From NCBI GenBank assembly GCA_045106855.1, contig JBGCFI010000007.1, forward strand, positions 186,001 to 250,000: a stretch of DNA of 64,000 nucleotides, in the 5' to 3' direction. The stretch comes from Granulosicoccus sp045106855 (GTDB taxonomy: Bacteria; Pseudomonadota; Gammaproteobacteria; Granulosicoccales; Granulosicoccaceae). The notes beneath the pieces are model-generated. The model saw only the letters and a list, made by a program, of their open reading frames with translations. It did no database searches and was not told the origin of the DNA. Both the position numbers and the translations under genes were made by a program. The number at the start of each line of letters is the position of its first letter. Position 1 is the first letter of the stretch. Below, one piece after another: positions 28,674 through 36,650 of the stretch.

Positions 28674-29330
28674 TCAGGGGGTTGCAAGTGTAAGCGTTAC
28701 AGTGCAGGGGTTGCAATCTGGATCAGGATTTTCACCGTTTCCACCTCCGTCATCGCCACCGCCACCTGCCGCTGCAGCAATGCCTCCGACAAGTAAAATT
28801 CCGACACCGACGTACAGCCAGTTGATCTTTTTACGGGGTGAAGGTTCTTCAATCGATGGTGTTTGGGCAATGGAAGCATCAGTCGCTGGGGTCGCTGGCT
28901 CTGGATTTCGCAGGGTTCGGACCAAAGGGTCGAAAGAAAGCCCTTTGAGCACGACGTTTCCGGATGCGTCTTCTGCACGAATGTAATATTCGATAGCGGT
29001 ATCATCCTCTCCGACGCGAGGCGTGGTATCGACCTTTGCAGAATAATACGCGGACTGGACGAGCGGCTGCATAACGATCTCAGTGAATTCGTTTTCCCCG
29101 GAGTAGCGATAAAAAAGGCTGACACTTTTCAAATCTTCATTGTCAACCACAGTTGCTGCAAAGACTTCTACATCTCCCAGATTGCCGGATTTGATTTCTT
29201 CGTGCTCTATGATCGGAGCTTCAAAATCACTCTCGCTTGACTGCGCATGTGCAATGGTCCCCAGCGAGCTGGTTAAGGCAAACCAGGCACAAAAAAAGGA
29301 GGTAAATGCTTTTTTAACATTGGCATTCAT
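28674..29330 (-). CDS. Secreted/anchored Ig-like domain protein with glycine-rich C-terminal segment
   Basis: A 218-residue protein with an N-terminal signal peptide (cleavage near AHAQSS). Residues 35-130 resemble a beta-sandwich of the kind that analyses interchain forces in adhesins (DNEDLKSVSLFYRYSGENEF; TAIEYYIRAEDASGNVV). A Pro/Thr-rich linker leads to a hydrophobic helix (INWLYVGVGILLVGGIAAA, about 168-187), then GGGGDDGGGNGE and a Cys-containing tail. I do not recognise a named family. It lies about 100 bases downstream of the Ser/Thr kinase gene on the same strand, so co-transcription and a joint signalling role are possible. Confidence 0.62.
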   Translation of the reverse strand: MNANVKKAFTSFFCAWFALTSSLGTIAHAQSSESDFEAPIIEHEEIKSGNLGDVEVFAATVVDNEDLKSVSLFYRYSGENEFTEIVMQPLVQSAYYSAKVDTTPRVGEDDTAIEYYIRAEDASGNVVLKGLSFDPLVRTLRNPEPATPATDASIAQTPSIEEPSPRKKINWLYVGVGILLVGGIAAAAGGGGDDGGGNGENPDPDCNPCTVTLTLATP

Positions 29331-29433
29331 ACGATTTATTGACTCTTTGCGGCGTTTAGAAAATGTATCGATCAGGCTTGTGTAGAAAATGTCTGAACTT
29401 CATTTGGCTATTGATTGTCGTTTTAAGAAGGGT

Positions 29434-31794
29434 CTACCAGTGAATCTTTGACCATTCGCCAGATCGTTTGGAATGGATCGGAATAGTCTTGAATTCAGAA
29501 GGCGGAAAAACAACATCTCCATTGCTACGTCTCATACTCACTATTTGCAAATTTGCCCGGACAGTCTGATCTCCGGGACTAGTACGTACACCACCAAGTG
29601 AGACTTTGATACTTTCAAACGTTCTAAACAAATATTTGAGGTATGCATTTTTTCGCTCGGAAGGATACGTTAGCGTAGTCAGCGCGGTTTCATCCTTGCG
29701 GATGATGGCCCGGCGCAAAGAATCAAATTGCTGGAGTACATTCCCGATATCAGTGTCTGTGATTGGCCGGGCTGCGTCAAGGGATAGCTGTGTCTCCTGA
29801 CGATCGGCGGCTGCTTTTTCCGTTGCCTCTTTGGCGGCTTTGGCAGTTGCAATTCGTTCCTCTTCAGCGCGTTTTTTCAAAGCGTCTTCAGCGGCTTTCG
29901 CAGCTGCAATCCGTGCCGCTTCAGCACGTTTATTCGAAGCTTCCGCAGCGGCTTTAGCTGCCGCAATGCGTTGTTCCTCTGCGAGTTTTCTAGCTGCTTC
30001 CTCTGCGGCTTTGGCAGCTGCAATACGTTGCTCTTCAGCGAGTTTTCTAGCTGCTTCCTCTGCGGCTTTGGCAGCTGCAATGCGTTGCTCTTCAGCGAGT
30101 TTTCTAGCTTCCTCCTCTGTGGCTTTGGCTGCTGCAATGCGCTGCTCTTCAGCGAGTTTTCTAGCTGCTTCTTCAGCGGCTTTGGCAGCTGCAATGCGTT
30201 GCTCTTCGGCGAATTTTCTAGCTGCTTCCTCTGCAGCCCTGGCAGCTGCAATGCGTCGCTCCTCAGCGAGTTTTCCAGCTGCTTCCTCTGCGGCTTTGGC
30301 GGCCGCAAACCGTTCCTCTTCAACGCGCTTTCTAGAAGCCTCTTCAGCGATCTGTTCGGATCTCAGTCTTTGCGCTTCAGCCTGAGTTTGCTCGATACTG
30401 AGATTTTCGGCGGCGATTTGTGATTCGCCTGACTGTGCGCTAGTGTTCTGTTCGTCTGGTGTCTGGATTAGCGGTAGCCAACGATTTCTCTCACTGAACG
30501 CAAGAAGAGATAATGCAACGAAGCATAGGCCGATGATGACTGGCGTTCTGTTGTTCTGAATTTTCGAGGCACCGCGTTTTTTATCGCGGGAAGAATGCAT
30601 TGTCTGCAAACGTTGTTCTCGATCTCGCTGTGTTTCCCATTCATAGGGTGAGTCGAGTGCATCATCAGTAACTTGACTGTGTCCTTCGGCAGTCAATGAT
30701 GCCTGAGCCGCTACACTAGCGTGATCCACGGTAAGTTTTCTGCGATCTGTCGGTATATCTGGCAGGGCTGAATAGGTGTCAATAACCTGGTTTCTCGCCG
30801 TCTCGTGGTCAGGGGATACCAGATGACGTTCGAGTGCCCGGGTGGAGACCCGAGGCATTAGGACGGTCTCGTCAGCACTAGCCTGGAATTCTGGCAGCAA
30901 TTTGGAGCGCCATTGCTCCATGGATTGTGGTCGGTCGAGAATTCGAAAGCTGAGTGCCCAGTCGATAGCTCGACAAAACGGAACGCTAATATCATCCGGC
31001 GCAACGGCTTCAAGTGGAGTCAATGGATCCTGCTGATCGTTAACTACTGCTGATCCTCGTAACGTGGAATCGACTGGCACGTTACCCGTTATTGCGTAGT
31101 AAAGAACTGCACCCAACGCGTAGATATCTGTCCATGGCCCTTGCTGAGAAGCGTTGGTATCGTTGTATTGCTCCAACGGCGCGTATCCGACCGATACCAG
31201 GGCCGTCAGGGATTGGGTCTGAGCGCCGGTGGCTAGACGTGCCGAACCGAAATCCAGAAGTACCGGAGACCCGTCGCGTCTTATCAGAATGTTTGCTGGC
31301 TTAATGTCGCGGTGAATGTATCCGTGCCGATGTACTTCTGCGAGCCCGTCAATTATCGGTCCGATAATTTTCTTTAAATCTGCTTCTCTACTGATGTGTC
31401 GGTTTTGAATCAGCTCCTTCAATTCGTGGCCGCGCTCATATTCCATAATCATGTAAGCGGTACCGTTCTGCTCGAAAACGGCCATAACGCGGACAATGCT
31501 CGTATGTTTGAATTTAGCGAGCGTCTGGGCTTCTTTGATGAAGCGCGAAAGACCCCAGGAAAATGTGGATTTGTCTGAGGATCTGGGCTGAACTGCGTTG
31601 TTATTTGTACGCTCGGCGATTTGTTCGGGCAGGTACTCTTTTATCGCGACCTGAAGGTCCAGTTTAGTGTCCAGCGCCAGGTAAGTGACTCCAAAGCCTC
31701 CACGGCCAAGGAAACCTTGAATGCGATAGCAGCCCAGCATATCGCCGGGTGCGAGAATCGCGTTTCTGTCAGCAGCTTCGACACTCAAAGTCAT
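29434..31794 (-). CDS. Membrane-anchored Ser/Thr protein kinase with Ala/Glu/Lys repeat tract
   Basis: A 786-residue eukaryotic-like protein kinase. The kinase domain (about 22-300) is complete: glycine loop GRGGFGVTY (30-38), VAIK with K52, HRDIKPAN with D163, DFG with D181, and an APLEQY activation segment. A juxtamembrane stretch leads to one transmembrane helix (about 417-434). Outside it is a long helical repeat region (about 484-662) of nine to ten 19-residue units of the type KAAEEAARKLAEEQRIAA, then a small C-terminal domain (about 672-786) of unknown fold. The repeats should form a long charged coiled coil or single alpha-helix that holds the tip away from the membrane. The start is chosen at ATG 31794; the frame extends to 31863. 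Confidence 0.85.
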   Translation of the reverse strand: MTLSVEAADRNAILAPGDMLGCYRIQGFLGRGGFGVTYLALDTKLDLQVAIKEYLPEQIAERTNNNAVQPRSSDKSTFSWGLSRFIKEAQTLAKFKHTSIVRVMAVFEQNGTAYMIMEYERGHELKELIQNRHISREADLKKIIGPIIDGLAEVHRHGYIHRDIKPANILIRRDGSPVLLDFGSARLATGAQTQSLTALVSVGYAPLEQYNDTNASQQGPWTDIYALGAVLYYAITGNVPVDSTLRGSAVVNDQQDPLTPLEAVAPDDISVPFCRAIDWALSFRILDRPQSMEQWRSKLLPEFQASADETVLMPRVSTRALERHLVSPDHETARNQVIDTYSALPDIPTDRRKLTVDHASVAAQASLTAEGHSQVTDDALDSPYEWETQRDREQRLQTMHSSRDKKRGASKIQNNRTPVIIGLCFVALSLLAFSERNRWLPLIQTPDEQNTSAQSGESQIAAENLSIEQTQAEAQRLRSEQIAEEASRKRVEEERFAAAKAAEEAAGKLAEERRIAAARAAEEAARKFAEEQRIAAAKAAEEAARKLAEEQRIAAAKATEEEARKLAEEQRIAAAKAAEEAARKLAEEQRIAAAKAAEEAARKLAEEQRIAAAKAAAEASNKRAEAARIAAAKAAEDALKKRAEEERIATAKAAKEATEKAAADRQETQLSLDAARPITDTDIGNVLQQFDSLRRAIIRKDETALTTLTYPSERKNAYLKYLFRTFESIKVSLGGVRTSPGDQTVRANLQIVSMRRSNGDVVFPPSEFKTIPIHSKRSGEWSKIHW
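29809..30345 (-). repeat. 57-bp tandem repeats encoding the kinase helical region
   Basis: About nine units of 57 bases, each encoding 19 residues, lie inside the kinase gene. AGTTTTCTAG recurs at 29984 and 30041, exactly 57 bases apart. Central units are nearly identical at DNA level and outer units are diverged, as expected for expansion by recombination or slippage. Long antisense open frames here are a by-product of the repeat. Confidence 0.85.
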
Positions 31795-32177
31795 AAATCT
31801 TGTCCATTTACTGCTTTCATGGATTCCATATGCATGAAAACACCGCCCCCCGGAATTGTACACCGCCTCTATTGCGCCAAGGCGAAAAGGGTTGCTCTAG
31901 GACACTATACTTAAGCATAATTTCAGATTTGACAAGGGATCTTTATGTGACGTAGAAATTGTGCTTGCGCCGTTCTTGTGCGAAATGCGCCGTTCTTGTG
32001 CGAAAAGTGAGTATGACGATGGCTTCCATTGCCAGTGCAATCGGTTATGCTCAGTTTTTGTGTGGTGGGATTGACTATATCCTGAGGCTGAGACTACCGT
32101 ATACAGTCAGTTGGTTAAGGTAGCATGCAGGCCGCGCTAATTGTCGTTTGTTGAGAAGGTTAACGGAGTCAGATTGA
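31795..32177. other. Divergent intergenic region with 20-bp tandem duplication
   Basis: This 383-base gap separates the divergent kinase and CBM9-lipoprotein genes and must hold both promoters. Its notable content is a perfect head-to-tail duplication of a 20-base unit at 31966-32005 (annotated separately). No convincing gene is seen. Confidence 0.6.
31966..32005. repeat. Perfect 20-bp tandem duplication
   Basis: The unit TGCGCCGTTCTTGTGCGAAA occurs twice with no gap (31966-31985 and 31986-32005). The 20-base period, close to two helical turns, would put any bound protein on the same face of the DNA. It lies about 170 bases both from the kinase start and from the lipoprotein start. Confidence 0.9.
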
Positions 32178-33359
32178 ATGAGTTGGAAACCCTACGGATT
32201 GATCACTGGCGTGGTTTTTATGGTCACCGCCTGTTCGGAAACGTCGCAGCTGGCTGTCGATGGCCTGGAAGGATCTGATTCGGTTTCGGGTAAATTCTTA
32301 CTGTCTGTCCCCGCATCAATCGCGACCGCCCGAGCTGTTAATCTTGACGCTCTATTTGCTCGTGTGCTGGTAAATGGTGAAGAGCAGGCTGTACCGCCCG
32401 GTTCAAACACAGTCACTTTTTCAGCCGAGAACGGTGGCACGCTGAACATCAGCGTCACGTGGTTTGAGACGCAGGACGACCGTGCGGACGATCTGATGCT
32501 TGCCTCCTGGGCAACCAGTGAAACAGTGAACGGTAATTTGGCAATTTCCGTGGATACAGACGACTATATATCCGACGGGGAGGCGTTTGATGCTGATAAT
32601 GATGAGTTCTCAAATCTGGCTGAGCGCAAGAAAGACAGTGATCCATACAATCCTGATGAAACACCGGACAACGTACCTGACGTACGTTTAAGATGGGTAA
32701 ATCCTGCCGAGGCTCCAGCGATTGATGGTCTTTATGATGCCATCTGGTCCGATCGTGCCAAGTTTAATGACGTCAGTGGAGAACGTTTATCGATTGATAA
32801 TCTGATGATTAACCAGGGGGCCTTGCAAGCGAATGGAGCAGCTCAGTTTCGATGGTTTGCCATGCACGATGATAATAACCTCTACGTGTATGTGATTGGA
32901 AAGAATGATGAGATTACAACTCCCATACGTGATTCATCAGATCCCTGGCAGGATGATACGGTCAATCTGTTCATAGACGGTAATAACAGTAAAGGTGACA
33001 GCTACGATGGTTTCGATGACAGACACCTTTATGTTCCTTTGTTAACCAGTCCGGATAACCTCAGTTCCAACTCAACGCTGTTCGTGAACAGTGAGTTCTC
33101 GGCACCTGAACCAGAGTTTGAATTCGCCACGTGTTTGTGCACAGGTAATGGTGAGATAACCTGGGAATTCAGATTACCCTTTTCGGAATTCAACATCACC
33201 AAAAACGTACCGTTCGGGTTTGACATACAGATTGATGTCGACAACGACGGCGGCGCGCGTGATGCACGATGGGGATGGTTTCATCCTGCACGTACCTCAG
33301 AGGATGTTGACAATACTCGGATGATGCCTTCATTTATGGGAACCGTTATTGTTGAATAG
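32178..33359 (+). CDS. Lipoprotein with calcium-binding-type repeat and CBM9-like domain
   Basis: A 393-residue lipoprotein: the signal peptide ends in VTAC with the lipidated Cys near 19. Residues 25-130 are beta-rich. An acidic stretch (about 135-165: DADNDEFSNLAERKKDSDPYNPDETPD) resembles thrombospondin type 3/EF-hand-like calcium loops. The C-terminal 230 residues look like a CBM9-type carbohydrate-binding module: AIDGLYDAIW at its start, NLYVYVIGKND, WQDDTVNLFIDG and EFRLPFSEF. CBM9-like domains bind glycan ends. It probably acts at the outer membrane in polysaccharide recognition. No catalytic domain is present. Confidence 0.72.
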   Translation: MSWKPYGLITGVVFMVTACSETSQLAVDGLEGSDSVSGKFLLSVPASIATARAVNLDALFARVLVNGEEQAVPPGSNTVTFSAENGGTLNISVTWFETQDDRADDLMLASWATSETVNGNLAISVDTDDYISDGEAFDADNDEFSNLAERKKDSDPYNPDETPDNVPDVRLRWVNPAEAPAIDGLYDAIWSDRAKFNDVSGERLSIDNLMINQGALQANGAAQFRWFAMHDDNNLYVYVIGKNDEITTPIRDSSDPWQDDTVNLFIDGNNSKGDSYDGFDDRHLYVPLLTSPDNLSSNSTLFVNSEFSAPEPEFEFATCLCTGNGEITWEFRLPFSEFNITKNVPFGFDIQIDVDNDGGARDARWGWFHPARTSEDVDNTRMMPSFMGTVIVE

Positions 33360-33662
33360 GTGTGTGGTACTAGGAACAGATTGGTTATTGTCAGTAATAG
33401 GTAAACACTGATTATTCTGTAGTGTTTATTTAAATTCGAGCGTTGGAACAGTGAGTTGGCTTGCATGCAGCCAAACGCAAGTGCGTTGCTGGGTGACGCT
33501 TTTCAAGTCACTATTATCGACACTCACGGCTCTTTGGTTATTATCTTTCCCGTCTCGCGCAGTTTTAGTGCTGCAGCTACATTCGCATAATTTAAATTTC
33601 CAGCTAAGTTTCTGTTGGGTTTATCTAATGGTTTGCTTAGACTAATGACAGGGGAAATAGGC
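33360..33662. other. Intergenic region with a near-palindrome
   Basis: A gap of 303 bases before the 3-hydroxyisobutyrate-dehydrogenase-like gene. It contains TTGGCT (33456-33461) and AGCCAA (33469-33474) separated by TGCATGC, which could be an operator or hairpin. AGGGGAA lies before the downstream start. No gene is evident. Confidence 0.5.
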
Positions 33663-34553
33663 ATGATTCGTACAGGTGTTATCGGTGTGGGTGATATGGG
33701 CAGCGGCCTTGCTAAAAACCTGGTTGCTTCCGGTTTTTCCACCATTGGCTACGATTTAAAGCCTGCCCGGATGCAGGCACTTCCTGCATTGGGCTGTCAG
33801 TCGGCCCATTCGGTGGCTGAAGTTGCTGACAATGCAGATGCCGTCTTTGTCATGGTCATGACGGGCGATGAAGCAAAAACCGTCATTCTCGGTGAACAGG
33901 GGCTGGTTCGCCGAATGTCAAACGGCGGTGTTGTTATCTTGAGCGCTACCATTAAACCGTCAGAAGCTCAGGAAATCGGAAGCGCCATGCAAGGTTCAGG
34001 CATTCACCTTATCGATACACCTGTATCAGGAGGTTTTCCTGGGGCGCAAGCTGGCACACTCACTATGATGGCTGCTGCAAAAGAAGAGGTGCTTGCCGAG
34101 TTTTCCCCGGTTATGCAGGCTGTATCGAGCACAATTCATCATGTGGGGAAAAATCCGGGTGACGGGCAGGTTGTCAAAGCGTGTTTACAGTCCCTGATCG
34201 GTGCGATGTTCTCGGCCACATTTGAAGCGGCAGCGTTAGCGGCAAAAGCGGGAGTTAAGGGTGAAATTCTGCACAAGGTTGTATCGACATCAAGTGCCGG
34301 GTGCGGCATTACAAGCAATGCGCTGGAAAAGATTATCGATCGTCAATTTGAGGGAACGGGTAGCCACATTGCTACAATGCATAAAGATCTGACTATATCG
34401 CTTGATCTTGCCAACCAGCTGGGCGTGCCGTTGCATACAGCGGCGACGGCAATGCAGTTGTTTCATGCAGGCAAGACTAAATACCCAAATGGAGACAATT
34501 GGGTTGTCACACGGATTATCGAAGACATAGTTGGTGCAGAATTACATCGCTGA
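33663..34553 (+). CDS. NAD(P)-dependent beta-hydroxyacid dehydrogenase (3-hydroxyisobutyrate dehydrogenase family)
   Basis: A 296-residue cytoplasmic dehydrogenase oxidising or reducing a beta-hydroxy acid. The N-terminal Rossmann motif GVIGVGDMGSGLAKNL (5-20), the substrate loop DTPVSGG (119-125) and the catalytic lysine K172 in QVVKACLQ are visible. The Gln at K+4 resembles threonate dehydrogenase and tartronate-semialdehyde-reductase-like members rather than true 3-hydroxyisobutyrate dehydrogenase, which has Asn there. The frame is open from 33615; ATG 33663 has AGGGGAA about seven bases upstream. The TIM-barrel isomerase follows after 69 bases, a pairing seen in sugar-acid pathways. Confidence 0.85.
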   Translation: MIRTGVIGVGDMGSGLAKNLVASGFSTIGYDLKPARMQALPALGCQSAHSVAEVADNADAVFVMVMTGDEAKTVILGEQGLVRRMSNGGVVILSATIKPSEAQEIGSAMQGSGIHLIDTPVSGGFPGAQAGTLTMMAAAKEEVLAEFSPVMQAVSSTIHHVGKNPGDGQVVKACLQSLIGAMFSATFEAAALAAKAGVKGEILHKVVSTSSAGCGITSNALEKIIDRQFEGTGSHIATMHKDLTISLDLANQLGVPLHTAATAMQLFHAGKTKYPNGDNWVVTRIIEDIVGAELHR

Positions 34554-34622
34554 TAGCATCATGAGCATCCGGCACAGTGTGTAAAGACAAAACCAGGGAT
34601 ATCAAATAACAGGTCTATAGCG

Positions 34623-35489
34623 ATGAAACTAGGAGTTATCTGTGATGGTATCAGCCGTGATCTGAACCGCGCCCTTAAGGTCATGAATGAGTTCGCGCTT
34701 GAATACGCTGAGCTGCAATTCATCGGCGACAAGGAAGTAGGTGATCATTCTGCCTCTGAAGTGCGGGATATTAATGCGCTTTTGCGAAACAACGATACAC
34801 CAGTCTCGTGTGTATCACGGCATGTTTTCGCGGGTTTGAGCACTGCCAATAAAGCTGGTGATGCTCTACATACTTCGCATATGGATTCTTTAAAACGTGT
34901 GATGGAAATGGCGCAGGTAGTCGGTGCACCTCTGGTACGCATCATGACCAGTAAAAAGGAACAAATTCTTTGGGGAGCAAACGGTGCTGAAAAGTGGAAT
35001 GTGGCCAAGGGTGCATGGGATAGTCTGCTACCACTCATCGAACCTGCGGTGATGCTGGCAAGAACGGAAGGATTAACGCTAGTGGTGGAAACTGGCAACG
35101 GCACCATGGTCAACTCTAACTATACCGCGCGGAAACTTATTGATGACCTCAATGCCCGAGATGCCCTAAAGGTTTTGTGGGATCCAGCCAACAATTGCTG
35201 GTGTCACGAGCGTGCCTATCCTGATGGCTACAATGAAGTCAGAGACGGGTATCTTGGTCACGTTCATATCAAGGACATACAAGTGGATACCCCTCGGGCC
35301 ACCCTGGAGGTTCGCGAAATGGGACACGGCCAGCTTGCAGATCAATTTCAACCCATTGCCGATGCTTTACGCGCAGATAGTTATGAAGGCGTCATTTCTT
35401 TTGAGAGTGTATTTCACTCAGGCGATGGGGATTTCGAAGCCGGATTTCGTCGATGTGTCGGAAAGTTCAAAGAGCACTTTGGTCCGTAA
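34623..35489 (+). CDS. Sugar phosphate isomerase/epimerase-type TIM barrel
   Basis: A 288-residue protein of the xylose-isomerase-like TIM-barrel superfamily (AP-endonuclease-2 fold), which includes inosose dehydratase, hydroxypyruvate isomerase, ketose epimerases and MocC. Strand-end acidic and histidine ligands for a divalent metal are seen in LVVETGNG (E near 160), LWDPANNC, GHVHIKDIQ and ISFESVFH. It probably isomerises, epimerises or dehydrates a sugar or cyclitol in the cytoplasm. It follows the beta-hydroxyacid dehydrogenase gene on the same strand and is convergent, two bases apart, with the diiron hydroxylase gene. Confidence 0.84.
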   Translation: MKLGVICDGISRDLNRALKVMNEFALEYAELQFIGDKEVGDHSASEVRDINALLRNNDTPVSCVSRHVFAGLSTANKAGDALHTSHMDSLKRVMEMAQVVGAPLVRIMTSKKEQILWGANGAEKWNVAKGAWDSLLPLIEPAVMLARTEGLTLVVETGNGTMVNSNYTARKLIDDLNARDALKVLWDPANNCWCHERAYPDGYNEVRDGYLGHVHIKDIQVDTPRATLEVREMGHGQLADQFQPIADALRADSYEGVISFESVFHSGDGDFEAGFRRCVGKFKEHFGP

Positions 35490-35491
35490 TC

Positions 35492-36511
35492 CTAGCTATT
35501 GGCCTGTACGCGGCGTTTGTGCAGTTCTCGAAACTGTAAATCAGCTTCTGTGGATCCATCATGCAGGCTTCCAAACCATTTATCCAGAGGGACGTTGCTC
35601 TCACCGAAGTTTACGTTGTGATATCGATGATGAAGATAGTGCATATATCGATCGTTTCTTACTGCTTTATCGTCTCCGAATACAATTTCATCAAAACCTG
35701 TATGGCTGACAGCGGGTCCTAATCCAGTCTGAAAAGCATTAAACATCATGTGCAGCGGATGTGTCGGTACAACAACATGAATCAACATGCAGCTGAAGTA
35801 CAGAATGTGCTCAACGGGATGCATGGCCATCCCCGACCAGGGGCCTACGTTTACATTCTTGTGATGAAGGTAGTGCACTCGATCGTAAAGTGGTTTCCAG
35901 TGAATAAGCCTGTGGATCCAGTAGAAGTGAAAGTTGCGCCAGAAGGGTACTAGAGCCATTGCCAGACAAAACCAGACTGGATTAGAAGCAAAGTCAGCGT
36001 ACGGGAGCCAGTGATTTGCATAAGCCCACCACAAGGCACACTCATACACACTCCAAAACAGCGCACCACTGTAAGACCAGAACATGTTGTCCCACACCTG
36101 ATCGTTGAACAGGAATGTCGAATTTTTTTCTGACATCCAGTTGATGTTGTATTTTTTTAATCGTCCTTGTTTTTTGAACTTGTAGAACCACAGGTGAAAT
36201 GCGCCGTTCCATAACGTCAGTAGCACAACGTTGCGTAGAGTAATTTCAAAAATCCAGCCCGCATCCAGCGATCTCATACGCGACAGCTCAGGCGTAAAAA
36301 ACGCGTAACTGACCCCGATAACCAGCATGTAGATGGCAAACCAGGGAGCAAAGAACCCCGGAATACCGAACAACCATCTTGCTATTCGCTTTATATCGCC
36401 GGGCGAGTCCAGAAGGGGTTCAAGGAAGACTGGTCTGCCAGAGCGCCACTCGCCTCGACGGTCTCGAACTTGTCCATGTTCATCCTGTGTGGTCTTGGGT
36501 TTTTTTGCCAT
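35492..36511 (-). CDS. Membrane diiron hydroxylase of the sterol desaturase / fatty acid hydroxylase superfamily
   Basis: A 339-residue inner-membrane protein with hydrophobic segments near 50-72, 92-108, 147-165, 178-192 and 236-250. All three His clusters that bind the diiron centre are intact: HRLIH (200-204), HYLHH (213-217) and HYLHH (291-295), with further His at 231, 235 and 298. Such enzymes insert one oxygen atom into C-H bonds or desaturate, with electrons from a ferredoxin or cytochrome. The Rieske ferredoxin 1 kb away, across a shared divergent promoter, is the obvious electron donor. The frame runs to 36622 across the promoter region; ATG 36511 is preferred because it starts the hydrophilic MAKKPKTTQDEHG. 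The substrate is unknown. Confidence 0.83.
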   Translation of the reverse strand: MAKKPKTTQDEHGQVRDRRGEWRSGRPVFLEPLLDSPGDIKRIARWLFGIPGFFAPWFAIYMLVIGVSYAFFTPELSRMRSLDAGWIFEITLRNVVLLTLWNGAFHLWFYKFKKQGRLKKYNINWMSEKNSTFLFNDQVWDNMFWSYSGALFWSVYECALWWAYANHWLPYADFASNPVWFCLAMALVPFWRNFHFYWIHRLIHWKPLYDRVHYLHHKNVNVGPWSGMAMHPVEHILYFSCMLIHVVVPTHPLHMMFNAFQTGLGPAVSHTGFDEIVFGDDKAVRNDRYMHYLHHRYHNVNFGESNVPLDKWFGSLHDGSTEADLQFRELHKRRVQANS

Positions 36512-36548
36512 GAGTCGAATTCGGGGTATCCAATGGTCCTGAACCGGT

Positions 36549-36577
36549 TTGAGAGTCTGATATATATTCGATAAAAT
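36549..36577 (+). promoter_or_regulatory. Predicted promoter of the GntR/FCD regulator gene
   Basis: TTGAGA (36549-36554), a 17-base spacer, then TAAAAT (36572-36577): a good sigma-70 match on the plus strand, about 75 bases upstream of the regulator start. The first AT-rich box (36564-36571) lies in the spacer, next to the -10. Confidence 0.55.
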
Positions 36578-36612
36578 ACAATATATTCGAAAATAGATCA
36601 ATATTCGAATAT
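36564..36612. promoter_or_regulatory. Three ATATTCGA boxes, probable operator of the GntR/FCD regulator
   Basis: ATATTCGA occurs at 36564-36571, 36583-36590 and 36601-36608, with start-to-start spacing of 19 and 18 bases. The third copy extends to the perfect palindrome ATATTCGAATAT (36601-36612). The boxes cover both divergent promoters. The likely ligand is the GntR protein encoded immediately downstream. Confidence 0.6.
36573..36601 (-). promoter_or_regulatory. Predicted promoter of the diiron hydroxylase gene
   Basis: On the minus strand, TTGATC (36601-36596) and, after 17 bases, TATTTT (36578-36573) face the hydroxylase gene. It overlaps the opposed promoter's -10 and the second and third ATATTCGA boxes, so one bound repressor could block both directions. 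Confidence 0.45.
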
Positions 36613-36650
36613 ACTGCGACATTAGAGCAACGATAGTTTCAGGTTCAAAT

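Noticed and set aside
29831..30423. Long open frames on the plus strand and in a second minus-strand frame inside the kinase gene.
   Set aside because: They arise from the 57-bp repeats, have Ala/Ser/Phe/Cys- or Lys/Gln-rich low-complexity translations and no ribosome site; the kinase frame carries conserved motifs.
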